Virus record (IMG/VR): IMGVR_UViG_3300028920_000280
Span: 1-22,861 of that record
DNA from: a virus
Length of the DNA stretch: 22,861 nt
Strand: one strand, 5' to 3'
The notes under the pieces are model-generated. The model was not told the origin of the DNA, searched no databases, and saw nothing but the letters and a program-made list of their open reading frames with translations. A program made the position numbers and the translations under genes. Shown here in pieces: positions 21,128-22,861 of this stretch; the first letter of the stretch is position 1; every line of letters begins with the position of its first letter.

Positions 21128-22861
21128 TCACAGGGTCTTCTGGGCGAACCTGAACCGCACGAACTCGGCAGGCTTGCTCGCAGCCACGCCGATGTCGCAG
21201 ATGACCTGCCCCGCGTCGATGCTGGACTGGTCGTTGTTGGAATCGTCGCAAGTGACGTAGAACGCCTCGGCTGGGGTAGTTCCAGCGAAATACCCCTGGT
21301 TGAAAAGGTTGAGCAAGAAACCTCCGATCGAGGTGCTGATCTTCGACCAGAGCAACGGGCCGTTCGGCTCGAACACCGCCCAGAACGTGCTGTTGTACAC
21401 GCTCTTCTCCAGGAACATGAAGAGACGTCGGACGTTGATGTAGCGCCACGCCGCCTGGGAGGAGATGGTCCTGACGCCCCACACCGCGTTCCCGATGTTG
21501 GTACCCGACGCGAGCGGGTTGATCTTGTTCGGGTAGAGCAGATCGCGCTCGCCCTGCGTCGAGACGTACTCCAGGCCGAGCAGGAAGTTGAGCTGGCCGT
21601 CGACCGTTCCGCCGGGAGCCTTGCCCACGTTCCGGGTCGCATCCGTCCGGGCATAGATGCCCGCGAGATGGCCCAGCGGCGGAATGAGCTTCGGGCGGTT
21701 GTTCGCCAGGGGATCCGCGATCTTGATCCACGGCCAGTACAGCGCCGCGTAGTCGCTGAAGCGGTTCAGGTCGTAGCGGAACCAGTCCACCGCCTCCTGC
21801 GGGCTCTTGCCCATCGGAGTCGAGATGATGATGAACCGGTCGCCGCCGTGCGGGAGCGCCGCTCGGGACGCGGCGTAGTCCAGCTGATCCCCGGTGACGG
21901 TCACGTCGCCCGCGAAGTCGGGGACGATGACCTGGAGGATCTCCTCGACCTTGCTGAGCGCATACATGCCCTCGTTGTTGGCAATCAGCGTCGGGGCCGT
22001 GAACTGGTTGCGTCCGTAGTTCGTGTCGTCGAACGTACCGTTGTCCCCGTCCTCGTAGTAGTCCACGCCGCCGTAGGTGTACTGCTTCCCGGTCGATGTG
22101 GACGTGCCGTTGATGTACTCGTTGCCGCCGAAGACCTCGTAGTGATCGTCCTCGTCCGGAGCAAGGTAGTAGGTTGCCGTGACCAGGGTGCCGCCGTCGA
22201 CCTCCTCCACGAGCGTCACGTCGAGCGCTCCGGAGGTGTAGTCGATGGTGTTGGTCCCGGAGGTGTCCACGTCTCCGGTCAGATTGCCGATGCCGTCGTC
22301 CGTGATGGTCCGCGCCACACCGTTGATGTCCGTGTAGCTGATGGTCAAACTCCGGGGGTTGATCGGCGCTGCGTCGATGGTCGTCGTGACGGACTTGCCG
22401 CCGGCACTGTCGTCGCCGCCGGCCAGAACCTGCCACTTCGCATCGCCCTGGAGGGTGTCGGGGTTGTAGTCCGAACCGGGCTCGGTCACCGTGATGTAGT
22501 CGCTCAGCTCGTTGATCACGTCCGGGAAGTACTGGAGGGACGTGGGGTCCGTGAAACTGACCTCCTCGAACTGCTCCACCACGTCGTAGGTCTCGGACGA
22601 GGTGTTGTAGAGCCGGACGATGACGTTGAACCGGCTGTAGGAAGCCGTGGACACCGTGTACCAGTCCGGATGACCGTAGACCTGGATCTTGACGTCGTTC
22701 GCCCACTCGCCCTTGCTGATCGGAGCGAGATCCCACGCGTTGTTCGTGTAGGTCGCCAGGACGCGGGCCAGGTTGTGCGGAGCCGTACCGAACGTGATGG
22801 TCCAGTCGCCGGCATTGGCTCCGTCCAGATCCACCGTGCCAACGGACGCGGTCCAGCCACC
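21128..22861 (-). CDS. Tail sheath protein (N-terminus cut by right edge)
   Basis: An open frame of 577 codons enters from the right edge and stops at 21128; the apparent start at 22834 is only an internal GTG in TVDLDGAN. The C-terminal 200 residues are clear sheath: YWPWIKIADPLANNRPKLIP, then GHLAGIYARTDATRNVGKAP, LYPNKINPLAS, WRYINVRRLFMFLEKSVYNS and VASKPAEFVRFRFAQKTL. These build the subtilisin-like and C-terminal handshake domains that slide during contraction. Upstream, at roughly 22090..22400, is a beta domain with APINPRSLTISYTDING and NTIDYTSGALDVTL, a module often inserted on the outside of phage structural proteins. Gene order (sheath before tube) agrees. The first codons and the start lie outside the window. 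Confidence 0.94.
   Translation of the reverse strand, partial: GGWTASVGTVDLDGANAGDWTITFGTAPHNLARVLATYTNNAWDLAPISKGEWANDVKIQVYGHPDWYTVSTASYSRFNVIVRLYNTSSETYDVVEQFEEVSFTDPTSLQYFPDVINELSDYITVTEPGSDYNPDTLQGDAKWQVLAGGDDSAGGKSVTTTIDAAPINPRSLTISYTDINGVARTITDDGIGNLTGDVDTSGTNTIDYTSGALDVTLVEEVDGGTLVTATYYLAPDEDDHYEVFGGNEYINGTSTSTGKQYTYGGVDYYEDGDNGTFDDTNYGRNQFTAPTLIANNEGMYALSKVEEILQVIVPDFAGDVTVTGDQLDYAASRAALPHGGDRFIIISTPMGKSPQEAVDWFRYDLNRFSDYAALYWPWIKIADPLANNRPKLIPPLGHLAGIYARTDATRNVGKAPGGTVDGQLNFLLGLEYVSTQGERDLLYPNKINPLASGTNIGNAVWGVRTISSQAAWRYINVRRLFMFLEKSVYNSTFWAVFEPNGPLLWSKISTSIGGFLLNLFNQGYFAGTTPAEAFYVTCDDSNNDQSSIDAGQVICDIGVAASKPAEFVRFRFAQKTL

Noticed and set aside
22516-22860. An in-frame start for the sheath at 22834 and a shadow frame beside it
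   Set aside because: The codon at 22834 is an internal GTG; the sheath frame is open to the edge, so the true start is outside.

Overview
The window is a near-continuous piece of a contractile-tailed (myovirus-type) bacteriophage genome or large prophage. It holds the tail and baseplate module, with an accessory cassette in its middle. Every supported gene lies on the minus strand, so the genes read from the right edge (22861) to the left edge (1). Genes abut or overlap by a few bases (ATGA, GTGA and TGATG junctions), no gap between genes exceeds about 65 bases, and most starts have GGAGG-like Shine-Dalgarno sites. The DNA is visibly GC-rich, which leaves many long antisense shadow frames. 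The host cannot be named from the sequence. A class II (B12-dependent) ribonucleotide reductase and two promoters that place the transcription start at the start codon fit a GC-rich host tolerant of leaderless mRNA, but that is only a hint.

Right block (22861 to 19144): tail sheath (cut by the right edge), a 204-aa virion-type protein of unknown role, and two neighbouring tail-tube-like proteins that share a C-terminal motif.

Middle cassette (19082 to 13182): a class II ribonucleotide reductase (nrdJ) split by a 312-aa intein carrying a LAGLIDADG endonuclease, then five small genes (an acidic protein, a zinc-ribbon-like MGCFSW protein, a small zinc-ribbon protein, an unknown basic protein, a YodL-like protein) and a 197-aa protein joining an HNH-like zinc fold to two ribbon-helix-helix-like repeats. 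Two nearly identical sigma70-type promoters sit inside this cassette.

Left block (13179 to 1): a gp26-like tail assembly chaperone with a programmed -1 frameshift site (T TTT TTC) feeding a 323-aa product, an 1831-aa tape measure, a LysM baseplate protein, a gpD/gp27-like hub, a gp5/gpV-like spike, a striking 123-aa protein built of 32 Leu-Pro steps, a gp25-like sheath initiator, a gpJ/gp6-like wedge with a large insertion, and the start of a fibre or appendage protein cut by the left edge. The order LysM, hub, spike, gp25, gpJ matches that of phage baseplates and extracellular contractile injection systems. The Leu-Pro protein occupies the place where a PAAR spike tip is often encoded.

The best candidates for something new are the Leu-Pro repeat protein, the non-canonical intein in the reductase active site, the paired leaderless-type promoters driving a cassette inside the tail operon, and the HNH-like/double RHH-like fusion.
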